NCBI GenBank assembly: GCA_014649555.1
Contig: BMTG01000012.1
Coordinates: forward strand, 210,201 to 274,200
DNA from: Streptomyces globisporus
GTDB lineage: Bacteria; Actinomycetota; Actinomycetes; Streptomycetales; Streptomycetaceae
Direction of reading: 5' to 3'
Length of the DNA stretch: 64,000 bases
The notes beneath the pieces are model-generated. The model did not search any database, was not told the origin of the DNA, and saw nothing but the letters and a program-made list of their open reading frames with translations. The translations under genes were made by a program, and so were the position numbers. Shown here piece by piece: positions 18,192 through 26,858 of this stretch (position 1 is its first letter; each line of letters starts with the position of its first letter).

Positions 18192-19631
18192 TCACTCGGG
18201 CGGTGCCGCGTAAGCCCCTTCGACCGCCGGATTCCGCTTCTGGACCACCTGGGTCTCCTGCGCACTCTGTGTCTTCTGGGCGCTCTGTGTCTTCTGGGCG
18301 CGGATCAGGTCGCGGTACCAGGCGTACGAGGCCTTCGGCGTACGGGTCAGGGTCTCGTAGTCGATGTGGACCAGGCCGAACCGCTGCGAGGCCCCCTCCG
18401 TCCACTCCACGTTGTCGGTCAGCGACCAGGTGAAGTAGCCGCGTACGTCCACCCCGGCGTCCATCGCCGCGCGCAGGGCGGTGAGGTGGCTCTCCAGGTA
18501 GGCGATGCGGCGGTCGTCGGCGTGCGGTTCCTCCAGGGCGCAGCCGTTCTCCGTGATGTAGAGCGGCGGGAGGCGGTCGCCGTAGCGGGTGTGCAGGGTG
18601 GTGATGATCTCGGTGAGGCCCTCGGGGACGACGGGCCAGCCGAAGCCGGTCTTCTCGTACCCCTCGATCTCCCTTATCCCGAAGGGGAGTTCGGCGGGCA
18701 TGGCGAAGCCGGAGAAGGTCTCCAGGGCTTCGGGGCGGGGGGCGCCGACGAGGGTCGGGTTGTAGTAGTTGATCCCGTACCAGTCGAGCGGGGTGGAGAT
18801 GACCTTGAGGTCGTCGGCGACCGGGCCCGGCATCAGGGCGGCGAGGCCGTCGTCCGGGTAGCGGCCGGTGAGGACGGGGTCGGCGAAGAGCCAGTTGGTG
18901 AGCGTGTCGTACAGCTCCGCCCCGAAGCGGTCCTCGTCGCTGTCCCCGGCCGTCCAGACCGGGGCGTGCGAGAAGGCGGCCCCGATGTTGTCGGCGCCCG
19001 CCGCGCGCAGGGCGCGGACGGCGAGGCCGTGGGCGAGGAGCTGGTGGTGGGCGGCGGGCAGGGCGTCGAAGAGGAGGGTGCGGCCGGGGGCGTGCTCGCC
19101 GAGTGCGTAGCCGAGGAGGGTGACCTCGGCGGGTTCGTTGATCGTGATCCACAGGGGGACCCGGTCGGCGAGGCGTTCGGCGACGATGCCCGCGTACTCG
19201 GCGAAGCGGTAGGCGGTGTCCCGGTCGAGCCAGCCGCCCGCCTCCTCCAGCGGGAGCGGGGTGTCCCAGTGGTAGAGGGTCGGGGCGGGCGTGATGCCGT
19301 GGGCGCACAGCTCGTCGACGAGCCGGTCGTAGAAGTCGAGCCCGTCGGCGTTGACGGCCCCGCTGCCACCGGGCACCACGCGGGGCCAGCTGACGGAGAA
19401 CCGGAAGGCGTCGGCGCCGAGCCCGGCCAGCAGGGCGACGTCCTCGCGGTAGCGGGCGTGGAAGCCGGTGCCCCGGGTGGTGTCGGTGCCGTCCTTGATC
19501 CGGCCGGGCAGCGCGGCGAAGGCGTCCCAGCCCGAGGGGCCCTTGCCGTCCGCGTCCACCGCCCCCTCGGTCTGGAACGCGGAGGCGGAGGCTCCCCAGA
19601 GGAAGCCGGGCGGGAAGATCGGCAGGGACAT
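18192..19631 (-). CDS. GH1 beta-glucosidase
   Basis: 479 aa. The ATG at 19631 is chosen because GGAGG lies 5 bases upstream and the protein then begins MSLPIFPPGFLWGASASAFQ, as GH1 enzymes do. Acid/base Glu is in WITINEPAEV, nucleophile Glu in PLYITENGCALEE. QTEGA and LYHWDTPLPL complete the subsite residues. It is cytoplasmic and hydrolyses terminal beta-D-glucosides. The C-terminal tail is unusual: a low-complexity stretch of QKTQSA repeats (18240-18300) adds about 25 residues beyond the barrel. It is the first gene of a pair with the fucosidase and divergent from treZ. Confidence 0.93.
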   Translation of the reverse strand: MSLPIFPPGFLWGASASAFQTEGAVDADGKGPSGWDAFAALPGRIKDGTDTTRGTGFHARYREDVALLAGLGADAFRFSVSWPRVVPGGSGAVNADGLDFYDRLVDELCAHGITPAPTLYHWDTPLPLEEAGGWLDRDTAYRFAEYAGIVAERLADRVPLWITINEPAEVTLLGYALGEHAPGRTLLFDALPAAHHQLLAHGLAVRALRAAGADNIGAAFSHAPVWTAGDSDEDRFGAELYDTLTNWLFADPVLTGRYPDDGLAALMPGPVADDLKVISTPLDWYGINYYNPTLVGAPRPEALETFSGFAMPAELPFGIREIEGYEKTGFGWPVVPEGLTEIITTLHTRYGDRLPPLYITENGCALEEPHADDRRIAYLESHLTALRAAMDAGVDVRGYFTWSLTDNVEWTEGASQRFGLVHIDYETLTRTPKASYAWYRDLIRAQKTQSAQKTQSAQETQVVQKRNPAVEGAYAAPPE

Positions 19632-19802
19632 CGCGGCCTCCAGCAGCCGTACGTGGGAATCCGTATGAGCGGGCGCCTCGCCGGGCAATGATCAGGACCA
19701 GACCTTAATCGCCGGTGGCGGGCGGCAACAGAGCCTGTCGCGAGGATCGTGGAGCCCGCCCCCGGGCGACCGCGCGCCCCGCCCAGGGACGAGGAGTGGT
19801 GG

Positions 19803-21563
19803 ATGCAGTTCGAGGTGTGGGCCCCCGACGCGGACTCGGTCGTGCTGGAGGCGGCGGACGTCCGGTCCCCCATGGAGCGTGACGCGGGGCGCGAGGGGTG
19901 GTGGACGGCTCCGGCGGAGGCCTCGGACGGGGACCGGTACGGCTTCCGGGTGGACGACGGGCCTCTGCTGCCGGACCCCCGTTCGCGGCGGCAGCCGGAC
20001 GGGCCCGACGGCCCGAGCGCGGTCGTCGACCAGGAGGCGTACGCCTGGCACAACGAGTGGGCGGGGCGGCGGCTGAACCGGGCCGTGCTGTACGAGCTGC
20101 ATGTGGGGACGTACACCCCGGAGGGCACGTTCGACGCGGCGGCGGCCCGGCTGGGCCATCTGGCGGAGCTGGGGGTCACCCATGTGTCGCTGATGCCGGT
20201 GTGCCCGTTCCCGGGGGTCAACGGCTGGGGGTACGAGGGCGTCTCGCTGTGGGCGGTGCACGAGCCGTACGGCGGGCCCGAGGGGCTGAAACGCTTTGTG
20301 GACACGGCGCACGAGCTGGGGCTCGGGGTGGTCCTGGACGTCGTCCACAACCATCTGGGCCCCTCCGGCAACTACCTGCCTGCCTTCGGCCCGTACTTCA
20401 CCGACACCCACCACACCCCGTGGGGTTCGGCGGTCAATCTGGACGCGCCGGGCTCGGACGAGGTGCGGGCGTTCCTGCTGGGCAGCGCGCTGGCCTGGCT
20501 GCGCGACTACCGGCTGGACGGGCTGCGCCTCGACGCGGTGCACGCGCTGGCCGACACCCGGGCGCTGACGTTCCTGGAGGAGCTGTCGGCGGCGGTGGAC
20601 GCGCTGGCGGTGGAGCTGGGGCGGCCGCTCGGGCTGATCGCCGAGTCCGACCTCTGCGATCCGCGCACCACGACCCCGCGTCCGGCGGGCGGCCTCGGGC
20701 TGCACGCCCAGTGGAACGACGACTTCCACCACGCCCTGCACACCGCGCTCACCGGTGAGTCGCAGGGCTACTACGCCGACTTCGCCCGGGCCCCGCTGGC
20801 CGCCCTCGCCAAGACGGTGACCTCGGCGTTCTTCCACAACGGGACCTGGTCCAGCTTCCGGGGCCGCACCCACGGCCGCCCGGTCGACGTGTCCCGCACC
20901 CCGGCGCACCGCTTCGTCGGGTACGCGCAGACGCACGACCAGATCGGCAACCGGGCGTTGGGCGACCGGCTGGCCTCGTCCCTCTCCCCCGGTCTCCAGG
21001 CATGCGCCGCCGCGCTCGTGCTGACGGGTCCCTTCACCCCGATGCTGTTCATGGGCGAGGAGTGGGGGGCACGCACCCCGTGGCAGTTCTTCACCGACCA
21101 CACGGATCCGGAGCTGGCCGAGGCCGTACGCAACGGCAGGCGGCGGGAGTTCGGGGCGCACGGCTGGGCGGAGGAGGAGATCCCCGACCCGCAGGACCCG
21201 GCGACCCGGGACCGCTCCTGCCTCGACTGGTCCGAGCCGGAGCGCGAACCGCACGGGCGCCTGCTCGCCTGGTACCGCGAACTGATCGCGCTGCGGCGCA
21301 CGTTGCCCGATCTGCACGATCCCGATCTGGCGGCGGTGAAGACCGCGTTCGACGAGGACGAGCGGTGGTTCGCGTACCGCAGGGGGGATCTGCGGGTCGT
21401 GGCGAACCTGGCGGACAAGCCGGCGGCGATCCCGCTCGGCCTCGGACGCCACCGCCGCTCCGGGGGGCGGGTGCTGGCGGCCTGGGAGCCGGTCGAGGCG
21501 CCGGGGCCGGACGGGGTGCTGCATCTGCCGCCGGAGTCGTGCGTGGTGCTCGCGGACGACTGA
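19803..21563 (+). CDS. treZ: Maltooligosyltrehalose trehalohydrolase TreZ
   Basis: 586 aa. The ATG at 19803 is preferred (GAGGAG 8 bases upstream; begins MQFEVWAPDADSVVLEA). An N-terminal beta domain is followed by a GH13_10 barrel: VVLDVVHNHLGPSG, DGLRLDAVHAL (nucleophile), GLIAESDLCD (Glu), YAQTHDQIGNRALG (Asp). TPMLFMGEEWG is a TreZ hallmark. It releases trehalose from the TreY product. It is about 7 kb from treY, outside the glgX-treY unit, and is followed by the convergent peptidase gene. Confidence 0.95.
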   Translation: MQFEVWAPDADSVVLEAADVRSPMERDAGREGWWTAPAEASDGDRYGFRVDDGPLLPDPRSRRQPDGPDGPSAVVDQEAYAWHNEWAGRRLNRAVLYELHVGTYTPEGTFDAAAARLGHLAELGVTHVSLMPVCPFPGVNGWGYEGVSLWAVHEPYGGPEGLKRFVDTAHELGLGVVLDVVHNHLGPSGNYLPAFGPYFTDTHHTPWGSAVNLDAPGSDEVRAFLLGSALAWLRDYRLDGLRLDAVHALADTRALTFLEELSAAVDALAVELGRPLGLIAESDLCDPRTTTPRPAGGLGLHAQWNDDFHHALHTALTGESQGYYADFARAPLAALAKTVTSAFFHNGTWSSFRGRTHGRPVDVSRTPAHRFVGYAQTHDQIGNRALGDRLASSLSPGLQACAAALVLTGPFTPMLFMGEEWGARTPWQFFTDHTDPELAEAVRNGRRREFGAHGWAEEEIPDPQDPATRDRSCLDWSEPEREPHGRLLAWYRELIALRRTLPDLHDPDLAAVKTAFDEDERWFAYRRGDLRVVANLADKPAAIPLGLGRHRRSGGRVLAAWEPVEAPGPDGVLHLPPESCVVLADD

Positions 21564-21607
21564 ACGCCCTTGAACGCCTCTGAACTCCCTTGCGGGCGGG
21601 CCTGCTC

Positions 21608-22756
21608 CTACTCCACGACGGCGAGTTCGCGGGCGGTGGCGTTGAGCCGCCGTCCGCCGTCCTCGGTCACCGCCACGATGTCCTCGATCCGGACGCCGAA
21701 GCGGCCGGGGAGGTAGATGCCCGGCTCCACGGAGAAGCACATGCCCGGGACGAGCGGCTGCTCCTCGCCCTCGATCATGTACGGCGGCTCGTGGGTGGTG
21801 ACGCCGATGCCGTGGCCGGTGCGGTGGATGAACCGGTCGCCGTAGCCGAACTCGGTGATCACCGCGCGGGCGGCCCGGTCGATCTCCTGGCAGGCGACGC
21901 CGGGCCGGACGGCGGCGCAGCCCGCCTGCTGGGCCTCGCGGACGATGTCGTGGACCCGCTGCTCCTCGGCGGTGGGCTCACCGACATGGACCGTACGGGA
22001 GGTGTCGGAGCCGTAACCGTGCTTCAGGCCGCCGAAGTCGAGGACGACCATGTCACCGCGCTCGATGGTGCGTTCGCCCGCCTCGTGGTGCGGGTTGGCC
22101 CCGTTGGGGCCGGATCCGACGACGGTGAAGTCGACCTGGGAGTGCCCGAACTCCCGCAGCAGCGCGGCGAGGTCCAAGGCCACGTCGACCTCCCGGCGGC
22201 CGGAGAAGCGCACTTTGAGGATTTCCTCGTACGTGGCGTCGGCGGCGGCCCCGGCGGCGGCGAGCCGTTGCAGCTCGGCGGCGTCCTTCACCGCGCGGAG
22301 CATCGGCAGGGCCTCGGTGAGCGCGGTGTAGGAGGTTCCGGGCAACTGCCGCTGGAGGCCGAGCAGATGCATCGCCCAGGCGTTGTCGCTGACACCGAAG
22401 CGGCCCTCGGCCGCCAGCAGTGGGGCGGTCACCTCGTACGGGTCCTTGCCGTCGGTCCAGTCCCGCAGGGTCAGCGCGGGCGCCCCGGTGGCGGCGGCCG
22501 CGTCGGGGGCCTCCAGGGTCGGGACCACCAGCACCGGGTCGTGGCCGGCCCGCAGTACGAGGAGGGTGAGGCGCTCGGTGCTCACGGGGCGGTAGCCGGT
22601 GAGGTGGACGAGGTCGGGGCCCGGCGCGACGATCACCCCGGCGAGCCCGGCCTCGGCGGCGGACTCGGCGGCCCGCGCCATCCGGGCCCGGTAGTCGTCG
22701 ACGGTGAAGGGCGAGGGCGGAGCGGACTGCTGGGCAAAGGGACTCGGGCTCGACAT
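21608..22756 (-). CDS. M24 family metallopeptidase (Xaa-Pro peptidase)
   Basis: 382 aa. GGAGG sits seven bases before the ATG (MSSPSPFAQQS). An N-terminal creatinase-like domain (~1-135) precedes the pita-bread catalytic domain. The five metal ligands are visible: VVLDFGG (Asp), GSDTSRT (Asp), RTGHGIGVTTHE (His), FSVEPGIYL (Glu), RIEDIVAV (Glu). It removes N-terminal residues before proline in cytoplasmic peptides. Length fits bacterial PepQ/YpdF-like enzymes. The nearby treZ converges on it; no functional link is apparent. Confidence 0.9.
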   Translation of the reverse strand: MSSPSPFAQQSAPPSPFTVDDYRARMARAAESAAEAGLAGVIVAPGPDLVHLTGYRPVSTERLTLLVLRAGHDPVLVVPTLEAPDAAAATGAPALTLRDWTDGKDPYEVTAPLLAAEGRFGVSDNAWAMHLLGLQRQLPGTSYTALTEALPMLRAVKDAAELQRLAAAGAAADATYEEILKVRFSGRREVDVALDLAALLREFGHSQVDFTVVGSGPNGANPHHEAGERTIERGDMVVLDFGGLKHGYGSDTSRTVHVGEPTAEEQRVHDIVREAQQAGCAAVRPGVACQEIDRAARAVITEFGYGDRFIHRTGHGIGVTTHEPPYMIEGEEQPLVPGMCFSVEPGIYLPGRFGVRIEDIVAVTEDGGRRLNATARELAVVE

Positions 22757-22894
22757 CAGGACCTCCTGGCGGTGCGACACGGCACACAGCATCCTGCCTG
22801 CCGGGCAGGGCGTACGCGACCGACTTCGGGCCGCGTGTCAGGGCTCGGCGTGTCCGCGACCGGCTTCCGGCCGCGCGTGTCTGCCGGGGCGTCA

Positions 22895-22980
22895 GCCGTC
22901 AGTCACGTCGGCCGTCATCAGACATCGGTCGCCGTCGGCCGTCAGCCACGTCGGCCGTCGTCAGACATCGGTCGCCGTCG
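22895..22980. repeat. 43-bp tandem duplication at the 3' end of the kinase-like gene
   Basis: Copy 1 is 22895-22937 and copy 2 is 22938-22980, with two mismatches. The stop codon of the minus-strand kinase-like gene (22961-22963) lies in copy 2, and copy 1 has the same TGA 43 bp further on. The unit length is not a multiple of three. It is recent and probably arose by slippage. Confidence 0.8.
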
Positions 22981-23644
22981 GTCGTCGTCCGTCGGGCAGC
23001 CGCACGATGAGGTCCGCCCGGTCGCGGCCCCGCTCCACCAGCCGGGCGTTCGCCTCGTCGGACCGGGCCACCCACTCCTCCGCGTCGCGCCGGAGCCTGC
23101 CGTGGTGCACATGCCGGTCGACAAGTCGACGTACCCGCACCTCCGGGTCGAGATCCAGGAACCACACCTCGTCCAGCAGCCCCCGCACCGGGGCCCAGGG
23201 CCCGTCGTCGTACAGCAGGTAGTTGCCCTCGGTGACGACGAGGGGGACGTCCGGCGGGACGGGCAGCGACCCCGCGACCGGCTCCTCCAGGGACCGGTCG
23301 AAGGCCGGTGCGTAGACCGCGTGCACCGGGTCCGGCGTCCGCAGCCGCCGCAGCAGGGCCGCGTACCCGGCCGCGTCGAAGGTGTCGGGCGCGCCCTTGC
23401 GGCCCGCGCGGCCGAGGCGGTCCAGCTCGGCGGCGGCGAGATGGAAGCCGTCCATCGGGACGAGGGCGGCGCGTCCGTCCAGGGCCGCGACCAGCCGGTC
23501 CGCCAGAGTGGACTTCCCGGCTCCGGGCGGGCCCGCGATCCCGAGGATGCGCCGTTGGCCGGTGTCCGCGAGGGCGCGGGCCCGGTCGTTCAGCGCGGCC
23601 CGGCCGCCGGTGCTCGTAGCGTCCACGAAGTCCATGCGGCGCAT
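22961..23644 (-). CDS. Uridine kinase/PanK-like nucleoside-kinase family protein
   Basis: 227 aa (or 224 if the second ATG at 23635 is used). P-loop GIAGPPGAGKSTLADRL near residue 35; VPMDGFHLAAAELDRLG is the DGFH substrate loop of the uridine kinase/FrcK/pantothenate kinase group. GAPDTFDAAGYAALLRRLR and VTEGNYLLYDDGPW are further signatures. It phosphorylates a small hydroxylated metabolite, probably a sugar or nucleoside; the substrate is not decidable. The C-terminus lies in a 43-bp tandem duplication, so its last residues (RRPTATDV) may be recent. It diverges from the VOC gene across 93 bp. Confidence 0.83.
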   Translation of the reverse strand: MRRMDFVDATSTGGRAALNDRARALADTGQRRILGIAGPPGAGKSTLADRLVAALDGRAALVPMDGFHLAAAELDRLGRAGRKGAPDTFDAAGYAALLRRLRTPDPVHAVYAPAFDRSLEEPVAGSLPVPPDVPLVVTEGNYLLYDDGPWAPVRGLLDEVWFLDLDPEVRVRRLVDRHVHHGRLRRDAEEWVARSDEANARLVERGRDRADLIVRLPDGRRPTATDV

Positions 23645-23669
23645 TGTGCCCGGCGACTGGGTGCCGAAG

Positions 23670-23688
23670 CACTAGTGTTACGTATAAC
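23670..23688. promoter_or_regulatory. Candidate operator/promoter between kinase-like and VOC genes
   Basis: CACTAGTGTTACGTATAAC contains the 8-bp palindrome CACTAGTG and a TATAAC that could act as a -10 for the VOC gene. Its bottom strand carries CTAGTGC, the core shared with the two sites at 25080-25138 beside the GntR-TetR regulator. Confidence 0.35.
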
Positions 23689-23737
23689 GTCATCGCTCCC
23701 GGACCCTCGCCGCTCCAGAGCTTCCGAAAGGCCCCCC

Positions 23738-24130
23738 ATGTCCCACATCGCCCTGGTCACCCTGGTCGTCCGCGACTACGACGAGGCGCTCGCCTTCTAC
23801 CGCGACGCGCTCGGCTTCGAGCTGGTGGAGGACACCGACCGGGGCGACGGCACCCGCTGGGTGGTGGTGCGCCCGCGCGGGGCGGCGGACGGCACGGGGC
23901 TGCTGCTGGCCCGGGCGAAGGACGAGGCGCAGGCCGGGGCCGTGGGGGCGCAGACGGGCGGCCGGGTCGGCTTCTTCCTGCACACCGAGGACTTCGCGGC
24001 CGACCACGCGCGGATGCGCGCGGCCGGGGTGCGCTTCCTGGAGGAGCCGCGCCACGAGACGTACGGCTCGGTCGCGGTCTTCGAGGACCTGTACGGCAAC
24101 CGGTGGGATCTGCTCCAGCCGGCCGGCTGA
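23738..24130 (+). CDS. VOC family protein (glyoxalase/dioxygenase fold)
   Basis: 130 aa. Two beta-alpha-beta-beta-beta modules: ALVTLVVRDYDEALAFYRDALG in the first half, and FFLHTEDFAADHARMRAAGVRF, then VAVFEDLYGNRWDLLQP in the second. Metal ligands typical of the fold (an early position and Glu in VFEDLYGN) are plausible. Members include glyoxalase I, fosfomycin or bleomycin resistance proteins and dioxygenases; no specific reaction can be claimed. It is followed by the convergent GntR-TetR regulator gene. Confidence 0.88.
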   Translation: MSHIALVTLVVRDYDEALAFYRDALGFELVEDTDRGDGTRWVVVRPRGAADGTGLLLARAKDEAQAGAVGAQTGGRVGFFLHTEDFAADHARMRAAGVRFLEEPRHETYGSVAVFEDLYGNRWDLLQPAG

Positions 24131-24155
24131 CTCCGTGGCGGCCACGCCGTGACGG

Positions 24156-25067
24156 TCACCGGCTCCCGGACCGCTCGATGAGTGCGGCGACCCCGTCCAG
24201 CAGCCGGGCGAGCCCGAAGGCGAAGAGTGTGTCGAGTTCGAGGTCGAACTCCTCTTCGCCGAAGAGGGCGAAAAGGGTCGGATAGCCCCCACCGGTCTGG
24301 ATCTGTTCCAGCCGCACTTCGTTGGAGGCCAGCCACTCGTCGGGGGTCATGCCGGTGTCCTGCCGCGCCTGCGCCTCGAGCTCGACGGCCGCCGCGACGC
24401 CTTGGGCGTACCCGAGGAGGGCGAGGTGGACGTGGATGGTCTGGGCCGGTGTCAGCCCCAGGCCGTTCAGGGCGCTGAGGACCCGCTCGGTGTACCGCAT
24501 CGCGTGGGGCGAGGTCATCGGCCGGGTGAGGGCGGCCGTGGCCCGGGCCAGCCAGGTGTGGCGCTGGTAGCGGGTCCACAACCACCGCGCCTCCCGCTCC
24601 AGTTGCGCCCGCCAGCCGACGGGCCGGGGCCCCGGCGGTTCTCCGTCGAACACCGTCTCCGACATCAGCCGTACCAGCTCGCCCTTGTTCGGGACGTGGC
24701 GGTAGAGCGCCATGGTGGAGACGCCGAAGTCGGTGGCGACCCGGCGCATGGAGAGCGCCGCGAGTCCTTCGGCGTCGACGAGGGCGATCGCCGCGCGGAT
24801 GATGCGGTCGCGGGTGAGTCCGCGGTGGGGAGCCGCGTCCCGTTCCCTCCCCGACGCGGCGACCACGGTGCCGACGCCGGGCACGGCCCGCACCAGACCG
24901 TCCTGTTGCAGCGTGGCGAGCGCCTTCGTCGCGGTCGCCATGGCGACACCCCAGTCCTGGGTGATGCGCCGGGTGGAGGGGACGCGGGCGCCGGGCGCGA
25001 GCTCGCCCGAGGCGATCCGCCGGCGGATGTCACCGGCGATGCGGAGGTAGGGCGGCTCCATGACCAT
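24156..25067 (-). CDS. GntR-TetR fusion transcriptional regulator
   Basis: 303 aa. Residues ~1-70 are a GntR winged helix (YLRIAGDIRRRIASGELAPG, ARVPSTRRITQDWGV, GLVRAVPGVGTVVA). Residues ~83-130 are a TetR HTH (RIIRAAIALVDAEGLAALSMRRVATDFGVSTMALYRHV), followed by a TetR C-terminal ligand domain. The protein thus has two DNA-binding domains in one chain, an established but uncommon actinobacterial design. It diverges from an MFS exporter and is expected to repress it. The sites at 25080-25088 and 25130-25138 lie in the shared promoter. Confidence 0.9.
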   Translation of the reverse strand: MVMEPPYLRIAGDIRRRIASGELAPGARVPSTRRITQDWGVAMATATKALATLQQDGLVRAVPGVGTVVAASGRERDAAPHRGLTRDRIIRAAIALVDAEGLAALSMRRVATDFGVSTMALYRHVPNKGELVRLMSETVFDGEPPGPRPVGWRAQLEREARWLWTRYQRHTWLARATAALTRPMTSPHAMRYTERVLSALNGLGLTPAQTIHVHLALLGYAQGVAAAVELEAQARQDTGMTPDEWLASNEVRLEQIQTGGGYPTLFALFGEEEFDLELDTLFAFGLARLLDGVAALIERSGSR

Positions 25068-25079
25068 GCCTTCACTGTA

Positions 25080-25138
25080 CTAGTGCACTGGATGGGTGTT
25101 CGCCCTTCTGGTAGCGGGTTCACGGCGTAGTGCACTAG
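25080..25138. promoter_or_regulatory. Paired inverted operator sites for the divergent regulator/exporter
   Basis: CTAGTGCAC occurs at 25080-25088 on the plus strand and again inverted at 25130-25138 (reading GTGCACTAG). TAGTGCACTA at 25128-25137 is a perfect 10-bp palindrome. Both lie between the divergent starts at 25067 and 25184. Two oppositely oriented copies fit a repressor with two DNA-binding heads. Binding is inferred. Confidence 0.6.
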
Positions 25139-25183
25139 GCATCCGTTTGCCGCGTACACCTTGCTCCCGCTTCCCTGCCGTAC

Positions 25184-26746
25184 ATGGAGAACAACACACC
25201 CGGCCCCCTCGCGGGGCGCAAGGAATGGACCGCCCTCGGCGTCCTGATGCTGCCCCTGCTTCTGGTCTCGATGGACATCTCGGTCCTGTACTTCGCGATT
25301 CCCTACGTCAGCCAGGACCTGGAACCCAGCGCGACGCAGCAGCTGTGGATCCTCGACATGTACGGCTTCGTCCTCGCCGGGCTGCTCATCACGATGGGCG
25401 CGCTCGGCGACCGGATCGGCCGACGCGCGTCGGTGCTCGCGGGAGCGGTGCTGTTCGGGGCGGCCTCGGTGCTCGCCGCGTACGCGCAGACGTCGGAGAT
25501 GCTCATCGTGGCACGCGCGTTGCTGGGTCTCGGTGGCGCCGCCCTGATGCCCTCGACGCTCGCCCTGATCCGCAACCTCTTCCACGACGCCAGGCAGCGC
25601 GCCAAGGCGGTGACCCTGTGGACCACCGTGATGACGGCGGGCATCTCCCTGGGGCCCGTGGTCAGCGGTCTGCTGCTCGAACACTTCTGGTGGGGCTCGG
25701 TCTTCCTGATCAACCTGCCCGCTATGGTGCTGCTGCTCGTCCTGGTGCCCTTCCTGGTGCCGGAGTTCCGGACCGCGCAGCGCGAGCGCTTCGACCTGCT
25801 GAGCTCGGTGCTGTCGCTCGGTGCCGTGCTGCTGGTGGTCCACGGCATCAAGGAATGGGCCCGGCACGGGTACGACCCGCTGCCGGCCGTCACGATGGGC
25901 GTGGGGCTCGTCGTCGGCTTCGTCTTCGTCCGCCGTCAGAAGCACCTCGCGCATCCGATGATCGACCTGGGGCTGCTCGGCCGGCGTACCTTCGGCGGCC
26001 CGGTGTTCGCCAATCTCCTGGCGATGTTCGCCACCGTCGGGATGGCCGTCTTCCTCACCCAGTATCTGCAGTCCGTTCTCGGCCTGAGCCCGTTCCGGGC
26101 CGCCCTGTGGAGTCTGGTACCGGCTGTCGGCGCGGCCGTCGCGGCTCCGGTGGCGGCCGCGCTCGCCCAGCGCGTCGACCGGGCGTACGTCATGGGCGGC
26201 GGCCTTCTCGTCTCCGCCTGCGGCTTCCTGTGGATGACCCAGGTGCGGGCCGACTCGGCGCTCTGGTTCGCCCTGACCGGCGCCGCCCTCTACGCGGGAG
26301 GTCTGGTCGCCGCGATGGCCCTCGCCACCGAACTCGCCCTCGGCGCGGCGCCACCGGAGCGTGCGGGTTCGGCGGCGGCCGTGCTGGAGTCGGGCCAGGA
26401 ACTCGGCGGAGCGCTGGGGATGGCCGTCCTCGGATCCATCGGCGCGGCGGTCTACAGCCGGGAGATGGCCGACGCCGTGCCCGCCGGGATGCCGCACGCC
26501 GAAGCCGTACGCGAGACGCTGGGCGGTGCGACGGCCGCCGCGGCCCGGCTGCCCGACGAGACCGCCGATGCCGTACTGACGGCGGCGCGCGACGCCTTCA
26601 CCCACGGGATGAGCTTCGCGGCGGTCGGCGCGGCCGTCGTCATGGCCGCGGCCGGCGTCTTCTCCCTCGCCTGGCTGCGGGGTGCGGGCCGGGCGAAGCC
26701 CCCGTCGGAACCGGCCGAGCCCCGGCCCGCCGTACTCCCGTCGTGA
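25184..26746 (+). CDS. MFS drug exporter, DHA2 family (14 TMS)
   Basis: 520 aa with about 14 hydrophobic segments. Signatures: LLVSMDISVLYFAIPYVSQDL (TM1, motif D1 region), GALGDRIGRRASVL (motif A), LGLGGAALMPSTLALIRN and AGISLGPVVSGLLLEHFWWG (motif C of antiporters), YLQSVLGLSPFRAAL. It is close to the QacA/SmvA/LfrA group, which exports cationic drugs and disinfectants using the proton gradient. It is divergent from the GntR-TetR regulator and followed by a hairpin, so it is probably a single-gene, drug-inducible unit. Confidence 0.92.
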   Translation: MENNTPGPLAGRKEWTALGVLMLPLLLVSMDISVLYFAIPYVSQDLEPSATQQLWILDMYGFVLAGLLITMGALGDRIGRRASVLAGAVLFGAASVLAAYAQTSEMLIVARALLGLGGAALMPSTLALIRNLFHDARQRAKAVTLWTTVMTAGISLGPVVSGLLLEHFWWGSVFLINLPAMVLLLVLVPFLVPEFRTAQRERFDLLSSVLSLGAVLLVVHGIKEWARHGYDPLPAVTMGVGLVVGFVFVRRQKHLAHPMIDLGLLGRRTFGGPVFANLLAMFATVGMAVFLTQYLQSVLGLSPFRAALWSLVPAVGAAVAAPVAAALAQRVDRAYVMGGGLLVSACGFLWMTQVRADSALWFALTGAALYAGGLVAAMALATELALGAAPPERAGSAAAVLESGQELGGALGMAVLGSIGAAVYSREMADAVPAGMPHAEAVRETLGGATAAAARLPDETADAVLTAARDAFTHGMSFAAVGAAVVMAAAGVFSLAWLRGAGRAKPPSEPAEPRPAVLPS

Positions 26747-26749
26747 GGG

Positions 26750-26784
26750 CGGACGCCCCCGGTCCGGGCAACCGGGGGGGTCCG
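26750..26784 (+). terminator. Hairpin after the MFS exporter
   Basis: CGGAC-G-CCCCCGGT and ACCGGGGG-G-GTCCG pair with one mismatch around a 7-base loop, starting 4 bp after the exporter stop. A GC-rich terminator without a U-tract is likely. Confidence 0.6.
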
Positions 26785-26858
26785 AACCGGACACCCGGGT
26801 CTCGGCATTCGGCCCACAGCCGGGGCGCGGCCTGACCCCGTCCGATGACCATGGGTCC

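Noticed and set aside
16924-19308. 794-residue minus-strand frame across the fucosidase and beta-glucosidase genes
   Set aside because: Out-of-frame shadow of two well-supported glycosidase genes.
21590-23700. Plus-strand 846-residue open frame ending in the VOC protein
   Set aside because: The N-terminal 700 residues are antisense to the M24 peptidase and the kinase-like gene; the real start is the ATG at 23738.
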